A DNA stretch of 64,000 bases from Sulfurirhabdus sp043759595 (GTDB lineage: Bacteria > Pseudomonadota > Gammaproteobacteria > Burkholderiales > SMCO01). The notes below the pieces were generated by a model. The model made no database searches. It was given only the letters and a program-made list of their open reading frames with translations, and was not told where the DNA came from. Positions 36,150 to 45,625 of this stretch are shown here, one piece after another. Location: the NCBI GenBank assembly GCA_043759595.1, contig JAYVLG010000054.1, positions 33,786 through 97,785 of the forward strand, given 5' to 3'. The position numbers and the translations under genes were made by a program. Position 1 is the first letter of the stretch, and every line of letters begins with the position of its first letter.

Positions 36150-37525
36150 TACTGTTTCACCTTTTTAACTGGTCGTTTCCACCCGGTTACTGTCACCTGT
36201 TTTGATCTTGACAAGCTCAGTTCCCCCTCCGGTGTATCTCTTGTTATTGTTGAACCTGCACCAATAGTCGCACCTTTTGAAATCGTTACTGGCGCAACCA
36301 ATTGTGTATCGGAACCAATAAATACATCATCTTCAATAATGGTTCTGTGTTTATTTGCACCATCATAATTACAGGTGATCGTGCCCGCTCCGACATTGAC
36401 TCTTTTACCAACTGAGCTATCACCAACGTAACTTAAATGATTTATTTTGCTTCCTGAATCCACCTGACTATTTTTTATTTCGACAAAGTTTCCAACATGC
36501 ACATCTTCCTTAAGATGTGTACCGGGACGAATACGCGAAAAAGGTCCAATTTTATTATTTAAACCCGTCTCGCATTGGTCCAGAATAGTGAATGGCTCTA
36601 AACGTGTACCCACCGCAACCGATGAATTACGTATGACACAGTGAGCGCCCACTACCACACTATCGCCTAATTGAACTTGACCTTCAAAAATACAGTTAAT
36701 ATCAATAATGACTTCTTTACCACAAAGCAACTCTCCCCTTACATCTATACGGGCCGGATCCAGCAGGGTTACACCTTGTTCAAGCAATTTGTGGGCAATT
36801 TGCGTTTGATAAAGCCTTTCTACCTGCGCCAGCTGAACTTTGCTATTAATCCCCAGTATTTCCCACTCATGTTCAGGATGGCTGGTTACGACTTCCACAT
36901 TATCATTTACTGCCATCTCTATAATGTCAGTCAGATAGTATTCTTTTTGCACATTATTGTTATTCAGGTTTTTTAACCACCTTAATAAATGCTTCGTCGG
37001 AATTGCCATAATCCCGGTGTTGATTTCGCATATAGATCGCTCTTGCTCATTCGCATCTTTATGTTCAACGATTCTCACTACACCACCGTTCGCACCACGC
37101 ACAATCCGGCCATAACCATCCGCATTAGCCAACTCAATGGTCAACAACCCAAGCCTGTTTTCTCCCGCTATGGCAACAAGTGTTTTCAGTGTATTTAACT
37201 GGGTTAAAGGTACATCACCGTAAAGCACGAGCGTAATACCCTCTGAATCCAATACTGAAACTGTCTGCATCAGTGCATGACCAGTACCCAATTGTTCTGA
37301 TTGTTGCACCCAAATATAATCGGTGTTATTGATTGCATCAGGTACGGCATTTCCACCATAACCATACACCACAATAGTTTTATGGGGATGAAGCAAGCCG
37401 GAACTATCCAGAGTGTGTTGCAAAAGTGGCTTCCCCGCCAGCCTATGTAACACTTTCGGTTGTTCAGAGTACATTCTGGTACCCTTGCCTGCCCCTAATA
37501 TGACAACGTTTAATGGTAAACTCAT
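36149..37525 (-). CDS. glmU: Bifunctional N-acetylglucosamine-1-phosphate uridyltransferase/glucosamine-1-phosphate acetyltransferase
   Basis: This 458-residue enzyme forms UDP-GlcNAc. The N-terminal pyrophosphorylase domain starts with LGAGKGTRMYSEQPKVLH and contains GTGHAL and LYGDVPL. The C-terminal left-handed beta-helix of hexapeptide repeats (about 250-445) carries the acetyltransferase site (SRIRPGTHLKEDVHVGNFVEIK, GAGTITCNYDGANKH). It is the first gene of glmU-glmS-parA, downstream of the ATP synthase operon on the same strand. A terminator at 37647-37676 separates the two operons. Confidence 0.97.
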   Translation of the reverse strand: MSLPLNVVILGAGKGTRMYSEQPKVLHRLAGKPLLQHTLDSSGLLHPHKTIVVYGYGGNAVPDAINNTDYIWVQQSEQLGTGHALMQTVSVLDSEGITLVLYGDVPLTQLNTLKTLVAIAGENRLGLLTIELANADGYGRIVRGANGGVVRIVEHKDANEQERSICEINTGIMAIPTKHLLRWLKNLNNNNVQKEYYLTDIIEMAVNDNVEVVTSHPEHEWEILGINSKVQLAQVERLYQTQIAHKLLEQGVTLLDPARIDVRGELLCGKEVIIDINCIFEGQVQLGDSVVVGAHCVIRNSSVAVGTRLEPFTILDQCETGLNNKIGPFSRIRPGTHLKEDVHVGNFVEIKNSQVDSGSKINHLSYVGDSSVGKRVNVGAGTITCNYDGANKHRTIIEDDVFIGSDTQLVAPVTISKGATIGAGSTITRDTPEGELSLSRSKQVTVTGWKRPVKKVKQ

Positions 37526-37646
37526 TTAAAATTTTCTTTGATGGTATGGACTATTTATTATTTTGATGCAGAGGCTTATTTTATCTCGGCATCACCCTTT
37601 GCGTCAGCGTATCATATTTTGCTTATTCTTTTCATCTTCAGAAAAC

Positions 37647-37676
37647 AAAAAAGGCAGCCTAAGGCTGCCTTTTTTA
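37647..37676 (-). terminator. Rho-independent terminator of the atp operon
   Basis: AAAAAAGGCAGCC/GGCTGCCTTTTTT forms a 13-bp perfect stem including A/T flanks, with a 3-nt loop. It lies 33 bp after the atpC stop. The symmetry makes it usable on both strands, but only the minus strand is transcribed into it. Confidence 0.88.
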
Positions 37677-37708
37677 ATGCATATCAACTTACAAGCGATT
37701 CCTGTAAA

Positions 37709-38134
37709 TTAATGACCTCTTTTACGAATCTGCTCTATAGCGCGGAGTTGAGCCACAGCTTCTGCCAACTCGGATTGCGCTTTTGCATAATCCATTTCTG
37801 CTGAACGATTTTTCATTGCTTCTTCAGCCGTCCTTTTTGCTTCTAGCGCCTTAGACTCGTCCAAATCCTTTCCACGAATTGCTGTATCGGAAAGAATGGT
37901 CACGACATTTGGCTGTACCTCTACGATGCCACCAGAAACATAAAACAGAATTTCTTCAGCTTCATCCGGAAGCTTGATACGAACAGATCCCGGCTTTACG
38001 CGAGAAAGCATTGGAGCATGCCGTGGATAAACACCCACTTCACCCATTTCCGCCGGAATCGAAACATATTCAGCAACACCGGAAAAAATGGATTCTTCAG
38101 CACTTACTACATCTACGTGAATTGTCATCGCCAT
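37709..38134 (-). CDS. atpC: F1 ATP synthase subunit epsilon
   Basis: This 141-residue epsilon subunit has the N-terminal beta-sandwich (1-85, with FSGVAEYVSIPAEMGEVGVYPRHAPML) and C-terminal helical hairpin (about 88-140) that inhibits ATP hydrolysis. It is the last gene of the minus-strand atpIBEFHAGDC operon, 17 bp after atpD. The C-terminus ends in a short basic RKRGH tail. Confidence 0.96.
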   Translation of the reverse strand: MAMTIHVDVVSAEESIFSGVAEYVSIPAEMGEVGVYPRHAPMLSRVKPGSVRIKLPDEAEEILFYVSGGIVEVQPNVVTILSDTAIRGKDLDESKALEAKRTAEEAMKNRSAEMDYAKAQSELAEAVAQLRAIEQIRKRGH

Positions 38135-38151
38135 AGTTGAACCTTACTCAC

Positions 38152-39531
38152 TTATTGAATGGTTTTGGCTTTTTCTACAGCTTCTTCGATAGAACCAACC
38201 ATGTAGAAAGCCTGCTCTGGCAGATGGTCATACTCACCATTTACGATACCCTTGAATCCTGCAATAGTATCTTTCAGAGACACGTACTTACCCGGGCTTC
38301 CAGTAAATACTTCCGCAACGAAGAAAGGCTGGGAAAGAAAACGCTGAATTTTACGGGCACGTGCAACAGCTAGCTTGTCTTCAGGTGCCAATTCATCCAT
38401 ACCCAAAATAGCAATAATATCGCGCAATTCTTTATAACGCTGTAGTGTCGACTGAACCGCACGCGCAACTGAGTAATGCTCTTCACCCACCACTAAAGGA
38501 TCTAACTGACGTGAAGTAGAATCAAGTGGATCAACAGCAGGGTAAATACCCAACTCAGCAACCTGACGTGAAAGCACAACAGTCGCGTCCAAGTGAGCAA
38601 AAGTGGTTGCAGGTGATGGATCGGTCAAGTCATCCGCAGGCACATAAACAGCTTGAATAGAAGTAATCGAACCCTTCTTGGTAGAAGTAATACGTTCTTG
38701 CAAGCGGCCCATTTCTTCAGCAAGCGTTGGCTGGTAACCCACAGCAGATGGCATACGGCCTAACAGCGCAGATACTTCCGTTCCTGCCAGGGTATAACGG
38801 TAAATGTTATCAATAAACAACAACACATCACGGCCTTCATCACGGAAAAACTCAGCCATGGTCAAACCTGTCAACGCAACGCGTAAACGGTTGCCAGGAG
38901 GCTCATTCATTTGCCCGTATACAAGAGCAACTTTATCAAGAACGCCACCTTCCTTCATCTCGTGGTAGAAATCGTTACCTTCACGAGTCCGTTCGCCCAC
39001 ACCAGCAAACACAGAGTAACCACTGTGCTCAGCCGCAATATTACGGATCAATTCCATCATGTTAACGGTTTTACCTACACCCGCACCACCGAACAATCCG
39101 ACCTTACCACCCTTTGCAAACGGGCAAACCAGATCAATCACCTTAATTCCGGTTTCAAGTAATTCATTGGAGGCAGATAGCTCATCAAAAGCAGGTGCCT
39201 TACGATGGATAGCCCAGCTTTCTTCGTGACCAATTTCACCTTGTTCGTCAATTGGATTACCTAGCACATCCATAATACGACCCAGTGTTTTAGGTCCAAC
39301 AGGAACTGAGATGGGTGCACCAGTACCATCTACCAGCATTCCACGGCGCAAGCCGTCTGTTGTACCCATAGCGATAGAACGAATCACACCATCACCCAGT
39401 TGCTGCTGTACTTCAAGGGTCAAATTCTGGTCATTCATTTTCAATGCATCATAGACCTTCGGCATACCTTCGCGTGGGAACTGCACGTCAACCACCGGCC
39501 CAATAATCTGTACGATTTTTCCTTGGCTCAT
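38152..39531 (-). CDS. atpD: F1 ATP synthase subunit beta
   Basis: This ~459-residue catalytic subunit has Walker A GGAGVGKTVNMMEL, catalytic Glu in AGVGERTREGND, Walker B VLLFIDNIYRYT and the DELSEED-like DELAPEDKLAV. Two ATG codons are adjacent. The second (39531) is chosen because AAGGA then lies at 6-bp spacing and the product begins MSQGKIVQIIG. The Walker B segment reads IDNIYRYT where most orthologues have IDNIYRFT, a conservative change. Confidence 0.97.
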   Translation of the reverse strand: MSQGKIVQIIGPVVDVQFPREGMPKVYDALKMNDQNLTLEVQQQLGDGVIRSIAMGTTDGLRRGMLVDGTGAPISVPVGPKTLGRIMDVLGNPIDEQGEIGHEESWAIHRKAPAFDELSASNELLETGIKVIDLVCPFAKGGKVGLFGGAGVGKTVNMMELIRNIAAEHSGYSVFAGVGERTREGNDFYHEMKEGGVLDKVALVYGQMNEPPGNRLRVALTGLTMAEFFRDEGRDVLLFIDNIYRYTLAGTEVSALLGRMPSAVGYQPTLAEEMGRLQERITSTKKGSITSIQAVYVPADDLTDPSPATTFAHLDATVVLSRQVAELGIYPAVDPLDSTSRQLDPLVVGEEHYSVARAVQSTLQRYKELRDIIAILGMDELAPEDKLAVARARKIQRFLSQPFFVAEVFTGSPGKYVSLKDTIAGFKGIVNGEYDHLPEQAFYMVGSIEEAVEKAKTIQ

Positions 39532-39573
39532 CATTAATCCTTAATACAATTTTAGAATTCTGCTAATCAGCGC

Positions 39574-40437
39574 TTAAACAGCAGCTGCACCGGCTACGAT
39601 CTCAGACAACTCTTTGGTAATTGCTGCTTGGCGAGTCTTGTTGTAAATCAACTTCAACTCGTCGATCACATTTCCAGCATTATCTGAAGCTGCTTTCATT
39701 GCTACCATACGTGCGCTTTGTTCTGAAGCCATATTTTCAGAAACAGCCTGGAATATCAGCGCTTCAACGTAACGGATCAAAACTGAATCGACAACACTTT
39801 TAGCATCAGGCTCGTAGATATAATCCCAGTGCCCTTCCGCCGCGCCCATTTTTTCACCCGTTAATGGCAGAATTTGCTCAAAAACCGGCTCCTGTTTCAT
39901 GGTATTGATAAAACGGGTATAGCAAATGTGAAGCGAATCGATTTTGCCTTCTACATAGGCATCGAGCATCACTTTAACCGGGCCTATCAATTTTTCCATG
40001 TGCGGCGTATCGCCCAGTCCAGTCAATTGAGATGACACTGTGGCTCCTAGTCGCTGCATAAAACCAACGCCTTTGTTACCAATCGCGCAAACATCCACTC
40101 CTACATTGTTGCTATCCCAATCTTTCATTTTGGAAAGTACATTGCGAAGTACGTTCGTGTTTAGTCCGCCGCACAATCCTTTGTCAGAGGTGATAACAAT
40201 CACACCTGCACGTTTAAGCTCTTTGCGTTCAACCAGAAAAGGATGTTTATATTCTGGATGTCCTTGGCTCATATGGGCAGCAACATTGCGAATCTTTTCA
40301 GCATAGGGTCTAGCTGCACGCATCCGTTCTTGCGCTTTACGCATTTTAGACGCAGCAACCATTTCCATTGCGCGTGTAATTTTTTGGGTATTTTGGACGC
40401 TTTTTATTTTCGTCCGAATTTCCTTACCGCCAGCCAT
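39574..40437 (-). CDS. atpG: F1 ATP synthase subunit gamma
   Basis: This 287-residue rotor shaft subunit has N- and C-terminal long helices forming the coiled coil (GGKEIRTKIKSVQNTQKITRAM at the start; MVAMKAASDNAGNVIDELKL...RQAAITKELSEIVAGAAA at the end) around a central Rossmann-like domain with VIVITSDKGLCGGLNTN. It sits in the usual place between atpA and atpD. Confidence 0.97.
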   Translation of the reverse strand: MAGGKEIRTKIKSVQNTQKITRAMEMVAASKMRKAQERMRAARPYAEKIRNVAAHMSQGHPEYKHPFLVERKELKRAGVIVITSDKGLCGGLNTNVLRNVLSKMKDWDSNNVGVDVCAIGNKGVGFMQRLGATVSSQLTGLGDTPHMEKLIGPVKVMLDAYVEGKIDSLHICYTRFINTMKQEPVFEQILPLTGEKMGAAEGHWDYIYEPDAKSVVDSVLIRYVEALIFQAVSENMASEQSARMVAMKAASDNAGNVIDELKLIYNKTRQAAITKELSEIVAGAAAV

Positions 40438-40503
40438 CGTAATGTTCCCTCAATAAGGGGGTAGATCAGAACTACACCAACCCACCCTCTTCAGCGTCCT
40501 TAA

Positions 40504-42045
40504 TTAATAAACTGCAGTCGCTTTGAACTCTTCAATAGCTGCACCAAGAACCTTCTCGGAATCACCATCGAGTTCATTGCTGGACTCGATTTTTTCCATC
40601 AGCGCGCTATGCTTGCCTTTCATGAACGATTGAAGTGCCGATTCAAATGCTAGAACCTTGCTCACATTAACATCATCCATATAGCCTTTGCTTACAGCAA
40701 ATAACGTAACAGCCATTTCAGAGATATTCATTGGTGAATACTGAGCCTGCTTCATCAATTCAGTAACCAGCTTTCCGCGTTCAAGTTGCTTGCGTGTTGC
40801 CTCGTCAAGGTCAGAAGCAAACTGGGCAAATGCAGCCAGTTCACGATATTGCGCCAAAGCCAGACGTATACCGCCACCCAGCTTTTTAATCACTTTGGTT
40901 TGTGCAGCGCCGCCTACTCGGGACACGGATAGACCGGCGTTAATCGCTGGGCGAATACCTGAATTGAACAAGTCCGTTTCCAGGAAGATCTGACCGTCCG
41001 TAATCGAAATCACGTTGGTTGGAACGAATGCAGAAACGTCGCCAGCCTGGGTTTCAATAATGGGTAACGCTGTCAAAGAACCTGTTTTACCTTTAACTTC
41101 ACCTTTTGTAGCTTTTTCTACGTAATCGGCATTCACTCGTGCGGCTCTTTCCAGCAAACGTGAATGCAAATAGAACACGTCTCCAGGATAGGCTTCGCGA
41201 CCAGGTGGACGACGTAGCAACAGGGAAATTTGACGATATGCCCATGCTTGCTTGGTCAAGTCATCATAAACAATTAAGGCGTCTTCTCCGCGATCACGGA
41301 AATATTCGCCCATTGCGCAACCAGAGTACGGTGCAATATATTGCATTGCAGCTGAATCAGAAGCGCTAGCCGCAACAATGATGGTATGCCCTAAAGCACC
41401 GTGCTCTTCAAGCTTCCGCACGACGTTGGCGATGGATGAAGCCTTCTGGCCAATCGCAACATAAATACAGATTACGCCAGTACCTTTTTGATTGATGATG
41501 GTATCAATGGCCACAGCGGTTTTACCCGTTTGGCGGTCACCAATAATCAATTCGCGCTGTCCGCGACCAATAGGCACCATCGCATCAACAGATTTCAAAC
41601 CGGTCTGCATCGGTTGTGTCACTGACTGACGCTCAATAACGCCCGGTGCAATTTTTTCGATGGGCGAAGTGACCTTCGCATTAACCGGCCCTTTTCCGTC
41701 AATGGGTTGACCAAGTGAATTTACTACGCGGCCAATCAGCTCTGGACCAACAGGCACTTCCAAAATTCTGCCGGTACACTTTACTGTGTCACCTTCCGTG
41801 ATGTGTTCATATTCACCAAGCACAACGGAACCGACTGAGTCACGTTCCAAATTCAGAGCCAAGCCGAAGGTATTGCCTGGAAACTCCAGCATCTCACCTT
41901 GCATAACATCGCTCAAACCATGGACACGCACAATACCGTCTGTTACCGAAACTACGGTTCCTTGCGTCCGCACTTCTGCTGCGGTGGCAAGGTTTTCAAT
42001 TTTGCTTTTAATCAGTTCACTGATTTCTGATGGGTTTAACTGCAT
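40504..42045 (-). CDS. atpA: F1 ATP synthase subunit alpha
   Basis: This 513-residue non-catalytic nucleotide-binding subunit has P-loop GDRQTGKTAVAIDT (about 169), the FRDRGEDALIVYDDLTKQAWAYR Walker B region and the signature PAINAGLSVSRVGGAAQ. Length equals that of E. coli AtpA (513). It follows atpH after an 8-bp gap. Confidence 0.97.
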   Translation of the reverse strand: MQLNPSEISELIKSKIENLATAAEVRTQGTVVSVTDGIVRVHGLSDVMQGEMLEFPGNTFGLALNLERDSVGSVVLGEYEHITEGDTVKCTGRILEVPVGPELIGRVVNSLGQPIDGKGPVNAKVTSPIEKIAPGVIERQSVTQPMQTGLKSVDAMVPIGRGQRELIIGDRQTGKTAVAIDTIINQKGTGVICIYVAIGQKASSIANVVRKLEEHGALGHTIIVAASASDSAAMQYIAPYSGCAMGEYFRDRGEDALIVYDDLTKQAWAYRQISLLLRRPPGREAYPGDVFYLHSRLLERAARVNADYVEKATKGEVKGKTGSLTALPIIETQAGDVSAFVPTNVISITDGQIFLETDLFNSGIRPAINAGLSVSRVGGAAQTKVIKKLGGGIRLALAQYRELAAFAQFASDLDEATRKQLERGKLVTELMKQAQYSPMNISEMAVTLFAVSKGYMDDVNVSKVLAFESALQSFMKGKHSALMEKIESSNELDGDSEKVLGAAIEEFKATAVY

Positions 42046-42053
42046 GATTTCTC

Positions 42054-42590
42054 CTAACGTTTGAGCGTGTACGCCATCGTTTGTAATCTACCGCGAATCG
42101 AGGTATCGAAGACTTCGTCTCCTACTTCTACTTTTACACCACCGATTAACTCGGGTTCAACGATAACGCTTGCTTCAATCTTGCGTCCGAAACGGACTTC
42201 CAGAACTTTCACTAATTCGCTGAGCTGTGCACTATCCATTGCAAATGCACTGGTAATCTTTGCTTCAACGACACCCTCTTGTTCTGACTTTAGCGTTTCG
42301 TAAGCATTCGCTATTTCTTGCAGTAGCGACAGGCGGCCGTTTTGCACCAGCAACTTCACCAGATTCAAACCTTGCTCGTCCAATTGTTTTTCACAAAGGG
42401 ATGTGAACAAGGCTTCCAGTTGTTGACTCGTTATTTTCGGATTGCCTATCAGTACTTGCATTTGTGTATCGGCAGCAATCATTGATACAAACTGCAGCAT
42501 GCCTGACCACTTTTCAAGTGCATTTTCCTGTTTTGCCAAGCGATAAACTGCCTCGGCATAAGGTCTTGCTATTGTGACGTTTTCTGCCAT
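42054..42590 (-). CDS. atpH: F1 ATP synthase subunit delta
   Basis: This 178-residue stator subunit joins the b dimer to the top of F1. It starts AENVTIARPYAEAVYRLA (the typical helical N-terminal domain binding alpha) and ends with the conserved IGGVKVEVGDEVFDTSIRGRL segment. It lies 7 bp after atpF and 8 bp before atpA. Confidence 0.96.
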   Translation of the reverse strand: MAENVTIARPYAEAVYRLAKQENALEKWSGMLQFVSMIAADTQMQVLIGNPKITSQQLEALFTSLCEKQLDEQGLNLVKLLVQNGRLSLLQEIANAYETLKSEQEGVVEAKITSAFAMDSAQLSELVKVLEVRFGRKIEASVIVEPELIGGVKVEVGDEVFDTSIRGRLQTMAYTLKR

Positions 42591-42597
42591 GGCGGGC

Positions 42598-43068
42598 CTA
42601 TAATTCGCTCTTTAAGGAGGTTAGCAATTCAGCATGCGCCTTTGCATCAACTTCCCGACGCAGAATTTTTTCTGCACCTGCAATTGCCAGATCGGCCACT
42701 TGCTGCCTCAACACTTCCTTGGCACGGAAAACTTCTTGATCAATCTCAGCTTTTGCACCCACTAACAATCGGTCACCCTCTTGTTTTGCAGTGTTTTTTG
42801 CTTCTTCGATGATCTGTGTTGAACGCTTTTCAGCTTGCGCAATAATTTCGGAAGCGCTTTGCTTAGCTTCATGTATAACTTGAGTTGAATGCCTAGCTGC
42901 GAGCTCTAGTTCATGCTTGCCGCGTTCGCCTGCTGCCAGACCATCTGCTATTTGCTTTTTACGAGTTTCCAGCGCGAGCATAATGGGTGGCCATACAAAC
43001 TTCATGCAGAACCAGACGAACATGATAAACATGATCGCTTGCCCGAGAAGGGTTGCATTTATATTCAT
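42598..43068 (-). CDS. atpF: Fo ATP synthase subunit b
   Basis: This 156-residue peripheral stalk subunit begins MNINATLLGQAIMFIMFVWFC, the conserved membrane anchor. A long, highly charged helix (about 30-150) forms the right-handed coiled coil dimer, with the AHAELLTSLKSEL C-terminus that binds delta. A single b gene is present (no b'). Confidence 0.97.
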   Translation of the reverse strand: MNINATLLGQAIMFIMFVWFCMKFVWPPIMLALETRKKQIADGLAAGERGKHELELAARHSTQVIHEAKQSASEIIAQAEKRSTQIIEEAKNTAKQEGDRLLVGAKAEIDQEVFRAKEVLRQQVADLAIAGAEKILRREVDAKAHAELLTSLKSEL

Positions 43069-43105
43069 GCGCGAACCTTTCCTGAGTTAAATTCCATTGG
43101 TTGAA

Positions 43106-43342
43106 TTACTTGCCAACCACTGCGAACAGAATGTACATGGAGATACCAACAGCAATCATTGGCACCGCATCAACCAGACCCATTACAACGAAGAACTGGG
43201 TACGTAGCATAGGGATCAATTCAGGCTGGCGTGAAGCACCTTCCAGAAAACGACCACCCAAAATACCAATACCGATAGCAGCGCCCAAAGCACCCAAACC
43301 CATCATGATCGCGCCAGCGATATAAAGTAACGATGTTTCCAT
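43106..43342 (-). CDS. atpE: Fo ATP synthase subunit c
   Basis: This 78-residue hairpin of two membrane helices joined by the polar loop GASRQPELIP forms the rotor ring. The ion-binding carboxylate is the Asp in MGLVDAVPMI of helix 2. The residues around it do not show the Na+ signature, so proton coupling is expected. The glycine-rich helix 1 (GALGAAIGIGILGG) is standard. Confidence 0.96.
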   Translation of the reverse strand: METSLLYIAGAIMMGLGALGAAIGIGILGGRFLEGASRQPELIPMLRTQFFVVMGLVDAVPMIAVGISMYILFAVVGK

Positions 43343-43381
43343 TTGTTTCTCCTGTTTAAGTTACGATAGTTAAATTAAAAA

Positions 43382-44209
43382 TTAATGATGTTCCTGATGA
43401 GCCATATCCAGATACACAATAGTCAGTGTCATAAAGATAAAGGCTTGCAAAGTGATAATCAGAATATGAAAAATGGCCCATGGCAACGACAGTGACCACT
43501 GAACCCAGAAGGGCAGCAACGCGATCAAAATAAAGATCATTTCGCCAGCATACATATTGCCAAACAAACGCAGTGCCAGGGAAACCGGCTTGGCAATCAG
43601 ATTTACGCCTTCTAGAAATATGTTTGCCGGCAGACCCCATTTACCAAATGGCTGCAGCGTCAGCTCACCAATGAAACCACCAGCCCCTTTGATTTTCACA
43701 CTGTAAAAAATCACCAGTAAAAACACGGCTATGGACATACCAAATGTGGCATTTGGGTCTGTACTTGGAACCACCTTGAAGAATGGCAACCCTGCCTCGT
43801 GGGCAATTAGCGGAATAAAGTCGATTGGCAGCAAATCCATCAAGTTCATCAGAAATATCCAGATGAATATGGTTAATGCCAGCGGCGCTACCAGATCATT
43901 TTTCCCGCCATTAAACGAACCACGAACACTGGTATCAATAAATTCTACAATCCATTCAACAAAATTCTGCAAGCCAAAAGGCACACCAGCAGCAGCACGT
44001 TGTGCGACTTTATTGAACAGGTATAAAAATACAATGCCAAGCAACAGCGACATGCCGAGCGTATCCAAATTGATTGCCCAGAATCCCATTTCTTTAGCTT
44101 GTTCTGCTGTGTGTGCAATTCCCAAAGAACCATCAGGCAATTTGCCATAGGTTAAATTCTGTAAATGATGCTTGATATATTCAGCTGAGGTGAGTGCTTC
44201 GCTCGACAT
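43382..44209 (-). CDS. atpB: Fo ATP synthase subunit a
   Basis: This 275-residue polytopic stator subunit (5-6 membrane helices) forms the two proton half-channels. The essential arginine lies in PVSLALRLFGNMYAGEM (about residue 215), and the C-terminal helix is the histidine-ending LDMAHQEHH. The amphipathic N-terminal segment (ALTSAEYIKHHLQNL) is typical of proteobacteria. It begins 2 bp after the atpI stop. Confidence 0.97.
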   Translation of the reverse strand: MSSEALTSAEYIKHHLQNLTYGKLPDGSLGIAHTAEQAKEMGFWAINLDTLGMSLLLGIVFLYLFNKVAQRAAAGVPFGLQNFVEWIVEFIDTSVRGSFNGGKNDLVAPLALTIFIWIFLMNLMDLLPIDFIPLIAHEAGLPFFKVVPSTDPNATFGMSIAVFLLVIFYSVKIKGAGGFIGELTLQPFGKWGLPANIFLEGVNLIAKPVSLALRLFGNMYAGEMIFILIALLPFWVQWSLSLPWAIFHILIITLQAFIFMTLTIVYLDMAHQEHH

Positions 44210-44211
44210 TT

Positions 44212-44583
44212 TTAATTACTCTTTATTCCATGCATTATTTGAGAAACGATCAAGGTTAATTGCCCCAAGGCAAACCCGACCAAAACCGCTATAGGGTTCA
44301 AACCCAATGACCCCATCCCTGACGCAAGTAGCAGGGCTACAAAAATAAATCGCTCCAAACTGGAGCGGTAAAACAGGTGCAAATTTTTTTGCACTTCTAG
44401 CAGATTTCTTTTTTCGGCTTGATTCATGCGCCAAACAAGAATCACTACATTCGCCATCGCCACCAACGATCCGAACAGAATGGCTATTGCCGTCGTCCGA
44501 TCCCAGGTTACATAGCCAACCATAAACAGGATTACCGTAACAACAATTTGGGCTCTTACCAGCCAATTAGTAATGAATGGCAT
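44212..44583 (-). CDS. atpI: ATP synthase assembly protein AtpI
   Basis: This ~123-residue protein has four hydrophobic helices with the basic loop RMNQAEKRNLLEVQKNLH between the second and third; it is a c-ring assembly and Mg2+-associated factor. The ATG at 44583 is preferred over a GTG at 44595, because the predicted transcription start (about 44602) would leave the GTG only ~7 nt of leader. It is the first gene of the atp operon. Confidence 0.9.
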   Translation of the reverse strand: MPFITNWLVRAQIVVTVILFMVGYVTWDRTTAIAILFGSLVAMANVVILVWRMNQAEKRNLLEVQKNLHLFYRSSLERFIFVALLLASGMGSLGLNPIAVLVGFALGQLTLIVSQIMHGIKSN

Positions 44584-44608
44584 TACGCCGAGCACAGCAA
44601 ATCATTAA

Positions 44609-44638
44609 ATTATAATATATAATTTTTACGAGTGTCAA
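44609..44638 (-). promoter_or_regulatory. Consensus sigma-70 promoter of the atp operon
   Basis: On the minus strand TTGACA (44633-44638) and TATAAT (44609-44614) are both perfect hexamers at 18-bp spacing, with an A/T-rich spacer. The predicted start near 44602 gives a ~19-nt leader to the atpI ATG. Confidence 0.72.
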
Positions 44639-44751
44639 TAACTACGTGTGTTTTACGTTAAGCCTTAATATTATATCAAATAATTAATAATCCAATTAAT
44701 TATTTTGATGAAGGCAATTGATGGGGCTTCCTGACTTGATTGCGGTATATT

Positions 44752-45588
44752 TTAGAAGCGGTTGATAATACTATCCAGCTGATCAAAGTTGCTGTATTCA
44801 ATGATCATTTTGCCCGCCCCTTTTTTTCCAGACTTGAATACAACTTTTGTGCCCAATTTATCGGACAAATCTTCCTGTAATCTCATCACATCCCTATCTG
44901 GTATTGCCTGTATCTTTTCTTTCGGGTTCTGAAGGCGCTGTACTAATCGTTCGGTTTCTCTTACTGACAACTGTTTTGTTACAACTTCATGTGCGATTTC
45001 TGATTGTTTTGCGTGTGACAGCGCCAGCAACGCCCTTCCATGCCCCATGTCAATCTGGTTTTTCATTAACAAATCCTGTGCAGGACTGGACAAATTCAGT
45101 AGCCGCAGCAAGTTGGTGACTGCACTGCGCGACCGGCCTACTGCTTCTGATGCCGCCTGATGGGTCATTTGAAATTCATCAATCAGGCGCTGAATCCCCG
45201 CTGCCTCTTCAAGCGGGTTTAGATTTTCCCGTTGTATGTTTTCTATTAATGACATGGCTAGCGCGGCTTCGTCCGCCACTTCCCGAACTAGCACAGTTAC
45301 TTCCGTTAGTCCGGCCAGCTTGGCCGCCCGCCATCGCCGTTCACCTGCAATGATTTCGTAATTGCCCTGTTCCAGGCGCCTGACCAGTATGGGCTGCATA
45401 ATGCCTTGCGCTTTAATGGATTCAGATAGCTGCGCAAGGGATTCCTGATCCATATGGGTGCGTGGCTGATATTTGCCGGGTTGTAGCTGAGACAAACTTA
45501 GCGTTTTTAACGCATCCTTTTCTTCTGCGTCTTCATTATTACCTAACAGAGCATCTAGCCCGCGCCCTAAACCTTTTAACTTAGCCAT
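44752..45588 (-). CDS. parB: Chromosome partitioning protein ParB
   Basis: This 278-residue CTPase and parS-binding protein begins KLKGLGRGLDALLG and has the arginine-rich box II GERRWRAAKLAGL. A helix-turn-helix follows (about 145-180, including VGRSRSAVTNLLRLL), and there is a C-terminal dimerisation domain. Two parS sites are within 11 kb (48995 and 55661). It lies 37 bp downstream of parA and ends 113 bp before the atp promoter. Confidence 0.96.
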   Translation of the reverse strand: MAKLKGLGRGLDALLGNNEDAEEKDALKTLSLSQLQPGKYQPRTHMDQESLAQLSESIKAQGIMQPILVRRLEQGNYEIIAGERRWRAAKLAGLTEVTVLVREVADEAALAMSLIENIQRENLNPLEEAAGIQRLIDEFQMTHQAASEAVGRSRSAVTNLLRLLNLSSPAQDLLMKNQIDMGHGRALLALSHAKQSEIAHEVVTKQLSVRETERLVQRLQNPKEKIQAIPDRDVMRLQEDLSDKLGTKVVFKSGKKGAGKMIIEYSNFDQLDSIINRF

Positions 45589-45625
45589 TTTTTACCTATT
45601 TATTTTCGTATGCCATTTTATACAA

